A DNA stretch of 58,233 bases from DASUFH01 sp036274645 (lineage in GTDB: Bacteria; Acidobacteriota; Terriglobia; 20CM-2-55-15), in contig DASUFH010000292.1 of the NCBI GenBank assembly GCA_036274645.1, positions 1 through 58,233 of the forward strand. The letters run 5' to 3'. Made by a program: the position numbers and the translations under genes. The notes below the pieces were generated by a model that was given only the letters and a program-made list of their open reading frames with translations, ran no database searches and was not told the DNA's origin. Shown here piece by piece: positions 35,481 through 43,733 of the stretch; the first letter of the stretch is position 1; each line of letters starts with the position of its first letter.

Positions 35481-36320
35481 ATGACTGACACTATTCGAAG
35501 GATGTTTGTAAATGCCCGCGCTCTCAAGGTCGTGTTCGCGCTCGTCATCCTGGTTGTCGGCGCTGTCGCGGGCTCGAGCACGGCCTGGACCCAGGGCGCG
35601 AGTTCCTCCTGCGCCTCGCTGCCGAGCTATGCGCAGGTGAAGGCGGCTTTGGACTCCGCCGTGACGGCGGAGTCGAGCGGGCTGGATCTCAACATGTGGG
35701 CCACGATCGTGGATCGTGACGGCATCGTTTGCGCCGTCGCCTTCTCCGGAGTGAACCGCGCCGCGCAGTGGCCTGGCAGCCGGGTCATCTCGGCGCAGAA
35801 AGCCAACACGGCTAACGCGTTCAGCCTCGATTCGTCGGCCGGTCCATTTCTTCTGGGTAACAACGGTCTGGCGCTGTCGACCGCGAACCTGTTTTCGGCA
35901 GTTCAGCCGGGAGGCAGTCTGTTTGGCCTGCAGGAGAGCAATCCGGTCGATGTCAGCGTGGCCTATAAAGGACCTTCCGCGAACTATGGCAAGCCGAATG
36001 ATCCGATGGTTGGCAGCAAGATCGGCGGCGTGAACGTTTTCGGCGGCGGCCTGCCGCTTTATGGTAGCGGTTCGGCTGTGGTCGGGGCCGTTGGAGTCAG
36101 CGGCGATACGTCATGCGCGGATCACTTCATTGGATGGCGTGTTCGCCACAATCTCGGCCTGGATCACGTTTTTGGTGTCGCAGGAGTCTCCGGAGACGCG
36201 GATCGTCCGGACAACATTGTGTTTGATATCAATCCTGTGACGGGCCAGAGCGCGGGTGGTTTCGGTCATCCGACATGCATCAATACCGGCAATCCTGCCA
36301 CGTTGCCTGCCGTTCAGTAA
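35481..36320 (+). CDS. HbpS/GlcG (DUF336)-like exported protein
   Basis: 279 residues from ATG at 35481, with GGAG about 9 nt upstream; an earlier in-frame ATG at 35445 lacks a site. One hydrophobic export signal (FALVILVVGAVAGSSTAW). The mature part follows the GlcG/HbpS order: YAQVKAALDSAVTAES, LNMWATIVDRDGIVCAVAFSG, VISAQKANTANAFSLDS, GGLPLYG, and VVGAVGVSGDTSCADHFIGWRVR. HbpS members bind haem; others are uncharacterised. Monocistronic with a strong terminator. Confidence 0.82.
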   Translation: MTDTIRRMFVNARALKVVFALVILVVGAVAGSSTAWTQGASSSCASLPSYAQVKAALDSAVTAESSGLDLNMWATIVDRDGIVCAVAFSGVNRAAQWPGSRVISAQKANTANAFSLDSSAGPFLLGNNGLALSTANLFSAVQPGGSLFGLQESNPVDVSVAYKGPSANYGKPNDPMVGSKIGGVNVFGGGLPLYGSGSAVVGAVGVSGDTSCADHFIGWRVRHNLGLDHVFGVAGVSGDADRPDNIVFDINPVTGQSAGGFGHPTCINTGNPATLPAVQ

Positions 36321-36344
36321 TCGATCCCAGGTTGCTTCCAGAGG

Positions 36345-36384
36345 GAACCGGCCCGCGTGAAAGCGGCGGGCCGGTTCTCTTTTT
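36345..36384 (+). terminator. Rho-independent terminator of the HbpS/GlcG-like gene
   Basis: A 12-bp perfect stem (36345-36356 with 36366-36377, GAACCGGCCCGC/GCGGGCCGGTTC) with a 9-nt loop is followed by TCTTTTT. It lies 24 bp past the stop. Confidence 0.93.
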
Positions 36385-36530
36385 GAGGCTTCTTATATCG
36401 GTGCGTCGCCCCTGCGGCAGACGGGGTGGGGGGCATCGCAGTAAGGTCTTGGACGCGACTTGAATCGGGAACAGTGGATGCGAAAGAGTGTTCGTGGCCG
36501 GCGCTGGCGTGGTCTTCGGCGTCGCTGGGC

Positions 36531-37160
36531 TTAACCCTCCTGGTCCTCATCCGCGCTTGTCGCGAAATCGTCGATTTCGATGTCCGGCGAACGATCGTCT
36601 TCTTCGTCGTCCATGCTGTAGAGCTGGCCGCCGAGTTTTTCCTTCAGGACCTTCTTGCCGCCTTCGGGGCGGAATCCCTTCGGATTGCGATTTCGGAAAG
36701 GTTTGGCGTCCGGGCCGAACTGTTTGCGGTTCGGGCGGTCTCCCCTGGCGGGCGCGTCCATGGCGCCCGGGTCGCTGCGCATGAACCCCCCGCCGCCTTC
36801 GCCCGAAGGTCGTGGCGTGAAAGGCCGCGTTCCCACGCCCATCGCGCGCGGCGGTCCGCTGCGGTAGGTGGGGCCGCCACTGGGCGGTCCGCCCGGTCCG
36901 GGTGGACGGCTTTCCTTGGCTCGCGCCTCGTTGACCGCCAGCATGCGCCCCTTGAAGGGCTGATTGTTGAACAACCGAATGGCCTCCTGCGCTTCTTCGG
37001 GGCCGGGAAACTCGACAAACGCGAATCCGCGCTTCTTGCCGGTCTCCCGGTCCAGTGGAACGAAAATGTTCGACACCGTTCCGGCGGTTGAGAAATGCGC
37101 GCGAATTTCGTCTTCGCTTGCGTCGTAGGGCAGGTTCCCTACAAAAAGACGGACAGCCAT
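36531..37160 (-). CDS. RRM-domain RNA-binding protein
   Basis: 209 residues from ATG at 37160; the preceding ATG at 37163 is equally possible. One RRM at 1-80 with RNP2 LFVGNLP and RNP1 KRGFAFVEF. A disordered middle follows, rich in Pro, Gly and Arg (RPPGPGGPPSGG, PFTPRPSGEGGGG), then an acidic tail (DDEEDDRSPDIEIDDF). Bacterial RRM proteins of this size are often cold- or stress-related RNA-binding proteins. The long disordered tail is more elaborate than usual for cyanobacterial-type Rbp. Confidence 0.93.
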   Translation of the reverse strand: MAVRLFVGNLPYDASEDEIRAHFSTAGTVSNIFVPLDRETGKKRGFAFVEFPGPEEAQEAIRLFNNQPFKGRMLAVNEARAKESRPPGPGGPPSGGPTYRSGPPRAMGVGTRPFTPRPSGEGGGGFMRSDPGAMDAPARGDRPNRKQFGPDAKPFRNRNPKGFRPEGGKKVLKEKLGGQLYSMDDEEDDRSPDIEIDDFATSADEDQEG

Positions 37161-37331
37161 CATTACCTCGTGTTGATAGTCTTGGAAATCGGAGACGTTC
37201 GGGGTTTCACAGAATTGTGGGCGGAAATAGCCCGAAAAATGAACACGCTGACGCGGTGAACATGATGGCCGCCATCTTACTGCTTTGCCAAGTCAATTTC
37301 AATCGGGCGAACACTTTTTCCTGCTCCGCCA

Positions 37332-37463
37332 TCAGTGACTCATAGAGTACATCATCAGAATAAGGGCCATGCGGATGGCGTAATGGTCCGCCGAGCCGGA
37401 GGCAACCGCAAGCGACGCCGTCACCGTGAGCGCAATGAGCGCGAACGCCAGAGTTCTCGTCAC
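37332..37463 (-). pseudogene. Possible livM-type permease remnant
   Basis: A 43-residue frame from GTG 37463 to TGA 37332, with TATAAT (37470-37475) six nt before the start. It reads TRTLAFALIALTVTASLAVA ... HYAIRMALILMMYSMSH, which looks like the first helix and the beginning of the second of a LivM branched-chain amino-acid permease. No continuation is found in other frames, so a deletion is more likely than a frameshift. It lies in the 357-bp gap 37161-37517, which is otherwise empty. A random hydrophobic peptide cannot be excluded. Confidence 0.3.
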
Positions 37464-37517
37464 GGGGCGATTATACCGGCGAAAGGAAGGGCGGTTGCTG
37501 CGTTATCATGAACATGC

Positions 37518-38945
37518 ATGCGTGACCGTCTCAACGTTCCCGCCTCCGGAGAATCTTCCCTGTCGTTCCGGCTGGAATCGGAGCCTCATGAACTGGCGGC
37601 GCTGTATCACGACGAGGACCATTTTGTTTTTCTGGATTCCTCGCGGGTGGGCAGCGATCAGGGACGATTCTCGACGCTCGCCTGGAGCCCCGAGGCCGTC
37701 TTCCGTTCCAAGGGCTTCCGGATCGACATTCGCCGCTCCGGTCTCTGGCGCCGGGTCGCCGGAGATCCCATGGAAGAACTGCAGCGCCTGCTTTCCGAAC
37801 GGGATGATTCCGCAGACGGAGAACTGGCCGGCGGGGCCATCGGCTATCTGGGATACGACCTGTTTCGGGTGTTTGAACACTATGACGGTCTTTCCAGCGT
37901 GGATGATCTGGCATTGCCCGATTCCTGTCTGGCCTTCTTCGATACGATCCTGGTGTTCGATCACGATCGGAAGAGCTGGTCCGTAACCGGCCGCAATCCG
38001 GAGCTCTTCGAAACGAAAATCCGGGAAATCCTCGCGCGTGTGCAGTCGCCCCGTCCCCCGGCGGATTTCAGCGCGCCGGCCTCCGCCGGTATCCGATCGG
38101 AGTCGAACATGAGTCGGGAACAGTATCTCCGGTCTGTGGAGCGCGTTCTCGATCACATTGCCGCGGGGGACATCTATCAGCTCAATCTGTCGCAGCGTTT
38201 TTCGCGTCCGCTGACCGTGGCCCCCTTCGATGTGTTTACGACTCTGCGGGGTGTGAGTCCGTCCTTTTACGGCGCGTACCTCAATTGCGGCGATCACATT
38301 GTGATCAGCTCTTCTCCCGAGTTGTTCCTGCGGCGCCGTGGCGACATGATCGAAACGCGGCCGATCAAGGGGACGCGTCCGCGTGGCCGGACTCCGGAAG
38401 AGGATCGCGCCTTCGAGAGCGAGTTGCTGGACTCCGAGAAAGAGAAGGCGGAACTGGCCATGATTGTGGATCTGGAGCGGAACGATCTCGGGCGTATCTG
38501 CGCCTACGGCGCGGTTGAGGTGTCGGACCGCCGCTACATCGACCGGCTGCCGACCCTTCTGCACACCGTCGCGGCGGTGCGCGGGCGGCTGCGTCCCGAC
38601 GTGACCGCGGTCGACATTCTTCGCGCCACGTTTCCCGGCGGGTCGATTTCCGGCTGTCCGAAAATCCGGGCCATTGAAATCATCGACTCGCTGGAGCCCA
38701 ACTGGCGTCACGTGTACACCGGCGCGATTGGCTTCATCGGGTTCAACGGGGAGATGATCCTGAACATTGCCATTCGCACGTTGCTGGCCACCGGGGGAAG
38801 GATCTATTACCAGGTCGGTGGCGGAATTGTGGCCGATTCCATTCCCGACGCCGAGTTTTCCGAGACCCTGCAGAAAGCCGCAGCCATCGAGACGGCGATC
38901 GCTACAGCCGAATCGTCGCATCGAACAGGCCGCGCAGCGCGTTGA
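37518..38945 (+). CDS. pabB: Aminodeoxychorismate synthase component I
   Basis: 475 residues. The chorismate-binding domain includes RSVERVLDHIAAGDIYQLNLSQRF, ETRPIKGTRPRG and the C-terminal GGSISGCPKIRAIEIIDSLE. The PIKGT motif, with Lys284, is that of PabB enzymes rather than anthranilate synthase (PIAGT). It makes 4-amino-4-deoxychorismate for folate. A -10-like TATCAT lies 8 nt before the ATG and no Shine-Dalgarno site is seen. Its 3' end overlaps the convergent pabC-like gene by 44 bp. Confidence 0.93.
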   Translation: MRDRLNVPASGESSLSFRLESEPHELAALYHDEDHFVFLDSSRVGSDQGRFSTLAWSPEAVFRSKGFRIDIRRSGLWRRVAGDPMEELQRLLSERDDSADGELAGGAIGYLGYDLFRVFEHYDGLSSVDDLALPDSCLAFFDTILVFDHDRKSWSVTGRNPELFETKIREILARVQSPRPPADFSAPASAGIRSESNMSREQYLRSVERVLDHIAAGDIYQLNLSQRFSRPLTVAPFDVFTTLRGVSPSFYGAYLNCGDHIVISSSPELFLRRRGDMIETRPIKGTRPRGRTPEEDRAFESELLDSEKEKAELAMIVDLERNDLGRICAYGAVEVSDRRYIDRLPTLLHTVAAVRGRLRPDVTAVDILRATFPGGSISGCPKIRAIEIIDSLEPNWRHVYTGAIGFIGFNGEMILNIAIRTLLATGGRIYYQVGGGIVADSIPDAEFSETLQKAAAIETAIATAESSHRTGRAAR

Positions 38946-39513
38946 AGCAGCGAACGGTTTCTCCGTCGACGAGACCGGCCATGGGGATGACGCCTTCGAC
39001 GATCATTCCCCGGGATAGTAGTTCCGCGCGTTGTACGCCTGCGAGCAGACCGCACCGGACGGGCGGCGTGATCCATTGGCCGTTGCGCCACACGGCGATG
39101 TTGGCGATCGTCGTTTCGGTTACTTCGTTCCGTTCGTTGATGAGAAGCGCATCGGCGTCCGGCGCAACGCCTGCGCGGGCGCGTTCGTAGAATTCCCGAT
39201 TCGTCGTCTTGTGGTAGAGCCGGATGTCGCTGGAGTTTACGCGCAGCGCTGCCAGCGTCAGCAGCCCCGGCGTCCCTTCCGGTATTGCGCCGCTTTCCAG
39301 GCGCCAGTCCCCGTTTTCCGGCAGCGTCAGGCGCAGACGCGCCGGGCCTGCGGCGTCCCGCGCAGCGAGTTCCACGCCCAGCCGAACGGATTCGAGATCC
39401 AGCTGAAAATGCAGCCGGGCGGCCGATGCGCGCAGCCGCTCCAGGTGGCGGTCGAGCAGGGAGACGACACCGTTTTCCGCGCGCATGGTTTCCAGCAACT
39501 GAAAGTCGTTCAC
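38902..39513 (-). CDS. pabC: PabC-like aminotransferase class IV (aminodeoxychorismate lyase)
   Basis: 203 residues from GTG at 39513. PLP fold type IV features: LYHKTTNREFYERA with the catalytic Lys, and NEVTETTIANI with the PLP-contacting Glu and Thr. It is shorter than classic PabC (about 270) and matches the C-terminal lyase half of PabB-PabC fusions. It converts aminodeoxychorismate to p-aminobenzoate and pyruvate. It overlaps pabB tail to tail and lies one base after the TOBE regulator stop. Confidence 0.85.
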   Translation of the reverse strand: MNDFQLLETMRAENGVVSLLDRHLERLRASAARLHFQLDLESVRLGVELAARDAAGPARLRLTLPENGDWRLESGAIPEGTPGLLTLAALRVNSSDIRLYHKTTNREFYERARAGVAPDADALLINERNEVTETTIANIAVWRNGQWITPPVRCGLLAGVQRAELLSRGMIVEGVIPMAGLVDGETVRCFNALRGLFDATIRL

Positions 39514-39514
39514 G

Positions 39515-39922
39515 CTATCCCCGGATGATCATCACTTCCGTGGATTTCACCAGCGCAAACGCGCGCCGCCCCTTGCGCAGTTCGAGGTCGCGACAGGCGT
39601 TGGCCGTGATAATGGCGGTGATGAATTGTCCTCCGATATCCAGGGTCACCTGGGCCAGCAGGCCGTCGTATTGAACGGCCGTGACGACGCCTTCGAGCTT
39701 GTTTCGCCCGCTGATGGCGCTCAGTTGAACGGCGTCCCGGCTTCGCCGGACGGCTACCCGCGTCCGCGTCAGGCGTTCGATTTCGCTGCGAGGAATGCGG
39801 TGATGGCCTCCGGGCGTCTGGATGGACCGGATCTTGCGGTGGTAGATCCATTGCTTCAACGCAGGGTAACTGACGCCCAGCGCGGTTGCCGCTTCGCGCG
39901 CAGTCAGAAGCTCTCTAGTCAT
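39515..39922 (-). CDS. MerR-type HTH plus TOBE domain regulator (Mop-like)
   Basis: 135 residues. An excisionase/MerR-like helix-turn-helix at 1-55 (LLTAREAATALGVSYPALKQW, TPGGHHRIPRSEI) is followed by a single TOBE/Mop domain from about 66 (LSAISGRNKLEGVVTAVQYDG ... ITANACRDLELRKG). TOBE domains bind molybdate or tungstate. A role as a molybdenum-responsive regulator is inferred, and the molybdenum hydroxylase at 29732-32749 is a possible target. It lies between the DUF486 gene and pabC. Confidence 0.85.
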   Translation of the reverse strand: MTRELLTAREAATALGVSYPALKQWIYHRKIRSIQTPGGHHRIPRSEIERLTRTRVAVRRSRDAVQLSAISGRNKLEGVVTAVQYDGLLAQVTLDIGGQFITAIITANACRDLELRKGRRAFALVKSTEVMIIRG

Positions 39923-39943
39923 TGACGACGCCCGTGTAAGAAA

Positions 39944-40285
39944 TCACCATTTTTTGAACATGAAGAACACGGCGGAAACCATCAGCCCGAAGGCCACCAG
40001 GTAGTTCCATTTAAAGTCCTCGCGTAGATACACGACAGAAAAGACGGCAAATACGCTCAGCGTAATGACCTCCTGAATCGTCTTCAGCTGAGCCGGGGAA
40101 AACTGATACGAACCGATTCGGTTGGCGGGTACCTGGAAGCAGTACTCGACGAACGCGATCAGCCAGCTGGCGATGATGGCGAGCCATAGTGGCGAGTTGC
40201 GGTATTTCAAGTGCCCATACCAGGCAAAGGTCATGAATACGTTGGAAACGGTTAACAGGGCGATTGTGCGCAAGCGCGGGTCCAC
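39944..40285 (-). CDS. DUF486 / DMT-superfamily small membrane protein
   Basis: 113 residues from GTG at 40285, four helices. It matches the DUF486 pattern: NVFMTFAWYGHLKYRNSPLW, IASWLIAFVEYCFQVPANRIG, QLKTIQEVITLSVFAVFSVVYL and FKWNYLVAFGLM. The family is distantly related to small multidrug-resistance-type transporters, but its function is unknown. It starts only 30 bp from the divergent ligase fusion gene. Confidence 0.9.
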   Translation of the reverse strand: MDPRLRTIALLTVSNVFMTFAWYGHLKYRNSPLWLAIIASWLIAFVEYCFQVPANRIGSYQFSPAQLKTIQEVITLSVFAVFSVVYLREDFKWNYLVAFGLMVSAVFFMFKKW

Positions 40286-40315
40286 CTCACTTTCTGCGCT
40301 ATTCTACGGCGCGCC

Positions 40316-43027
40316 ATGAACGTTTTGCTTGAGGTTTCAGGGCCTCCCCTTGTGGAGGCGGCGCCGGACGGTTGGCTCTTTGAGCGAATTGGCCGGTGGG
40401 CCACCGACGCTCCCGGGCGATTCGCCTTTGCCATTGATCGTGAAGGTGGGCCGCCGGAGGAATACACCTATCGCGACGTTCGGGACATTTCTGAGCGGCT
40501 GGCGGCCGGCCTGGCGGCTGAAGGTATCGCGCGACAGGATCGGGTCGGCATCCTCATGGAAAACACGCCGCAATGGGTATTCGCCCTGTTGGGAATTCTG
40601 AGGATTGGCGCGGTGGTGGTTCCACTGCCGACCCTGCTGCCGGCGGACGGTGTCGCCAATCTGGTGGCGCACTCCGGCTGCCGGTGGATCTTCGTGGATC
40701 GGCAGAACCTTGCAAAGGCGGAACAGGCTGCTCCGGAAAAAGTCCGGCTGGTAATTTTCGGCGGAGAAGACGCCGGCGCGCCTTTCGGCAGACGTCTCCT
40801 GACGTGGGATCGTCTTTGCGGTTCAGGCGGTCCGGCGCCGCCGATGCCCGCTGACAACGGCGCCGAGGCGGCCCTCATTGTGTACACATCCGGGACGACC
40901 GGCGATCCGAAAGGCGCGGAGCTTTCCGTCAGGAACCTCGTTTATGAGGTTCGGGGCGCGATCGAGGCGTTGCAGTTCTCACGCGATCACCGAATTCTCT
41001 CGACCCTGCCTTTTTCGCACGTGCTGCCTCTCATCGCCAACGCGCTTGGTCCGCTGGCGGCCGGGGCCGGCGTGGTGTTTCTGTCGCAACTTTCGTCGGA
41101 AAGCATTTCCCATGCGTTTCATCGTCGGCGCATTACCTGTTTTGTGTGTGTGCCGCAGTTCTTCTACTTGCTGCACCAGCGGATCTTCGCGGCGGTTCGC
41201 GATCAGCCATTGTTCGCCCGGTGGATCTTCAGGGTGGCCTTCGGTCTGGCGCGGCGTTCGCGAAGCCGGGTTTTGCGGCGGGTTCTGTTTCGCGGCGTCC
41301 GCGGGAAGCTGGGGCCGGACCTGTGGCTGCTGGCGTCCGGAGGGGCGCGGCTGGATCCTCAGGTAGGACGGGATCTCGGCGCGCTCGGATACACGGTGGC
41401 GCAGGCCTACGGACTAACCGAGACGACGGCGGCGGCGACGATCACATCGCTTGATACGATGGACGCCGACACCGTGGGGCGTCCAATTCGAGGAGTATCG
41501 ATCCGCATCGACCAGCCGAAGGAGGACGGCAACGGGGAAGTCTGGATTCGGGGGCCTGTCGTGATGACCGGCTACTATCGCGATCCGGAGAAGACGCGTC
41601 AGGTCATGACGGACGGCTGGCTCCGTACGGGCGATCTCGGCTACATCCGTTCCGACGGCAACCTTGTTATTACAGGGCGGAGCAAAGATGTCATTGTCCT
41701 GGCGAACGGCAAGAACATCTATCCGGAGGAGCTTGAGCGCCACTACGGACAATCGCCCTACATCAAGGAGATCTGCGTCATTGGCCTTCCCGCCGACAGC
41801 GGTCCGGCCGGAGAAACGCTGCACGCGGTGGTCGTTCCGGATCTGGACGAGTTTCGGCGACGTGGGCAGACGGGAATCCGGGAGATGATTCAGTTTGATC
41901 TCGAGAGTCTCTCGCGGGATCTTCCTTCGTATCAGCGCGTGCTTTCCTTTTCTATTCGGAATGAACCACTGCCCCGCACCGCCACGCGCAAGATCCGCCG
42001 GTTCGAGGTCCGTGGCAACGAAGTCTCCCGACGAACGGCCCGACCGGCCGCGCCGGTCCGCGAAGCGGGAAGCGGCGGCGGCTCCGGACAGGGCGCGGAC
42101 GCCGTGGTCGCGAAGCTGTTGCGCGAGGTCCGGCCCGATCGCTGGCCGATCGATCCGTCGATGAGCCTGGAACTGGATCTGGGCCTGGACTCGCTCGCCC
42201 GCGTCGAACTGCTCGCGAAGGCAGAAGCGCTGACGGGGGCGCGAGTGGACGAGCGTGACGCGGCGCGTGTGATGACTGTTGGCGATCTGTCGCGCGTTTT
42301 GGAAGAAGCGCAGAGCGGTCCCGCCCGTGGGCAGAGCTGGACGGAGATCATCCAGGAGCCAATGGACGCGGGACAAACAGGGCTTCCGGTGTTTCATCGC
42401 GGATGGTTGATGAAGATTGCGGGATACGCCGCTATCAAGACGGCGGGACTGCTGGCGTCCTGGATGTTTCCGGTCCGGGCGCGCGGTGTGGAGAACCTGC
42501 CGGCCGACGGCCCGTTCCTGCTCTGTCCGAATCACCAGAGTTTTCTGGACGGGCCGCTGGTCGTCGCCCAACTTCCGCGCGCTGTTATCGACAAGATTGT
42601 GATTTTGGGCTACAGTGACTATTGGCAAAGCACGCTTATGCGGGCGACGGCTCGATTCTTAAGCGTGGTGTCGATCGACTCCAACATCAACCTTGTGCGC
42701 GCAATGCAAGTAGGCGCCGCCGGACTCCGCGAGGGCTGCGTTCTGCTGGTGTTCCCGGAAGGATCCCGGTCTATCGATGGCCGAGTGATGGGGTTCAAGA
42801 AAGGAGCGGCGATCCTGGCCTGCGCGCTGGATGTTCCGGTGGCGCCCGTCGGTATCCGCGGCGCCTTTGAAGCGTGGCCTCGAAACGGAACATTCCGTTT
42901 TCGCCCGATCGAGATTGCATTCGGAGTTCCCTTGCATCCGGGCCAGTTCAGCGGGGAATCCGATCCGGTGGAGGCTCTGACCCAGGCGCTCCGCGCCCGT
43001 GTCCGGGAACTTGCCGGCCAGGAGTAA
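40316..43027 (+). CDS. Acyl-CoA/acyl-ACP ligase + acyl carrier + PlsC acyltransferase fusion
   Basis: 903 residues, three modules. 1-575: AMP-forming ligase (ANL) with YTSGTTGDPKGAE (190-202), YGLTETTAA and TGDLGYIRSDGNLVITGRSKDVIV. About 590-660: acyl carrier protein-like domain with LGLDSL, Ser626 being the predicted phosphopantetheine site. About 690-903: PlsC-type 1-acylglycerol-phosphate acyltransferase with NHQSFLD (His740, Asp745) and FPEGSRS. The architecture recalls Aas but has a built-in carrier. It probably activates a free fatty acid, holds it on the carrier and transfers it to a lysolipid. The acceptor is unknown. Confidence 0.9.
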   Translation: MNVLLEVSGPPLVEAAPDGWLFERIGRWATDAPGRFAFAIDREGGPPEEYTYRDVRDISERLAAGLAAEGIARQDRVGILMENTPQWVFALLGILRIGAVVVPLPTLLPADGVANLVAHSGCRWIFVDRQNLAKAEQAAPEKVRLVIFGGEDAGAPFGRRLLTWDRLCGSGGPAPPMPADNGAEAALIVYTSGTTGDPKGAELSVRNLVYEVRGAIEALQFSRDHRILSTLPFSHVLPLIANALGPLAAGAGVVFLSQLSSESISHAFHRRRITCFVCVPQFFYLLHQRIFAAVRDQPLFARWIFRVAFGLARRSRSRVLRRVLFRGVRGKLGPDLWLLASGGARLDPQVGRDLGALGYTVAQAYGLTETTAAATITSLDTMDADTVGRPIRGVSIRIDQPKEDGNGEVWIRGPVVMTGYYRDPEKTRQVMTDGWLRTGDLGYIRSDGNLVITGRSKDVIVLANGKNIYPEELERHYGQSPYIKEICVIGLPADSGPAGETLHAVVVPDLDEFRRRGQTGIREMIQFDLESLSRDLPSYQRVLSFSIRNEPLPRTATRKIRRFEVRGNEVSRRTARPAAPVREAGSGGGSGQGADAVVAKLLREVRPDRWPIDPSMSLELDLGLDSLARVELLAKAEALTGARVDERDAARVMTVGDLSRVLEEAQSGPARGQSWTEIIQEPMDAGQTGLPVFHRGWLMKIAGYAAIKTAGLLASWMFPVRARGVENLPADGPFLLCPNHQSFLDGPLVVAQLPRAVIDKIVILGYSDYWQSTLMRATARFLSVVSIDSNINLVRAMQVGAAGLREGCVLLVFPEGSRSIDGRVMGFKKGAAILACALDVPVAPVGIRGAFEAWPRNGTFRFRPIEIAFGVPLHPGQFSGESDPVEALTQALRARVRELAGQE

Positions 43028-43093
43028 AGACATCGCATAATGCGAGAAGGATCGCTTCCGGCACGAGCCGGCGGCGATCGGAGATTCAAGTTC

Positions 43094-43552
43094 ATGTCCG
43101 ATAGAAAATACAGGCAGTCGGGCTATCAGGATTCCGGAAAGGAGCAAAAACGGGAGCCCCGGCGGGAACCGGGTCCGAAGCAGCCCAAAGGGTCGCGCGA
43201 CGGACCACGGCCGATTCGGATGCCGGGCTTCCAGGAAGTGTTACGCTGCGCCATGTGCGGCGCGGTGGTTCCTCCTCTTGCGGAGATCCGCTTCGAGAGC
43301 CAGTGTCCAAAGTGCTCCACCGATCTGCGTTGCTGCAAGAATTGCCGCCACTTTGATACTTCCGCCCGCTGGGAATGCACCCAACCTATTCCCGAACGCA
43401 TCACCAAGAAAGACATTCGCAATCAATGCGAGTTTTTTGTCGGCCGCACCTCGATTGAGCGGGAGACCCGCGATTCCGGGGGAAGCCTTTCTCCGGCCCC
43501 TTCACGTCCTGCCGACGCGCGTAGCGCGTTTGACAGCCTTTTCAAGAAATGA
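43094..43552 (+). CDS. Cysteine-rich zinc-ribbon-like protein
   Basis: 152 residues from ATG at 43094, with GGAG about 10 nt upstream; the open frame extends back to 43040. A basic, disordered N-terminus is followed by a cluster of cysteines: CAMC, CPKC, RCCKNCRHF and ECTQPIPERI, then RNQCEFF. The pairs CAMC/CPKC suggest a zinc ribbon, and the second group may form another metal site. Seen in Acidobacteriota as an uncharacterised conserved protein. It follows the ligase fusion by 66 bp and is followed by tandem palindromic repeats. Confidence 0.7.
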   Translation: MSDRKYRQSGYQDSGKEQKREPRREPGPKQPKGSRDGPRPIRMPGFQEVLRCAMCGAVVPPLAEIRFESQCPKCSTDLRCCKNCRHFDTSARWECTQPIPERITKKDIRNQCEFFVGRTSIERETRDSGGSLSPAPSRPADARSAFDSLFKK

Positions 43553-43672
43553 GCGGCTGCGAATGCAAGCCCGAGAGGGCGCAGCAATGAAGATAATGAG
43601 CGGCTGCGAATGCAAGCCCGAGAGGGCGCAGCAATGAAGAAACTGCGAATGCATGTCCGGCAGGGCGCAAGC
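43549..43672 (+). repeat. Tandem REP-like palindromes (two 47-bp copies plus a degenerate third)
   Basis: Copies begin at 43549 and 43596 (period 47 bp), each with the core CTGCGAATGCAAGCCC ... GAGAGGGCGCAG. A diverged third copy lies at about 43641-43672 (CTGCGAATGCATGTCC ... CAGGGCGCA). Copy one begins at the stop codon of the cysteine-rich gene. The same core occurs on the minus strand at 4757-4784. The block fills most of the gap before the NYN gene. Confidence 0.9.
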
Positions 43673-43733
43673 CGGGAAGTACAATGACTAACAACTACAG
43701 GCTGGCGCCGCACTGGCGCAAGAAAGGTTCAGT

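Noticed and set aside
43549..43672. Considered as a CRISPR array
   Set aside because: Only two full copies stand back to back without unique spacers, and the unit is a palindrome of REP type.
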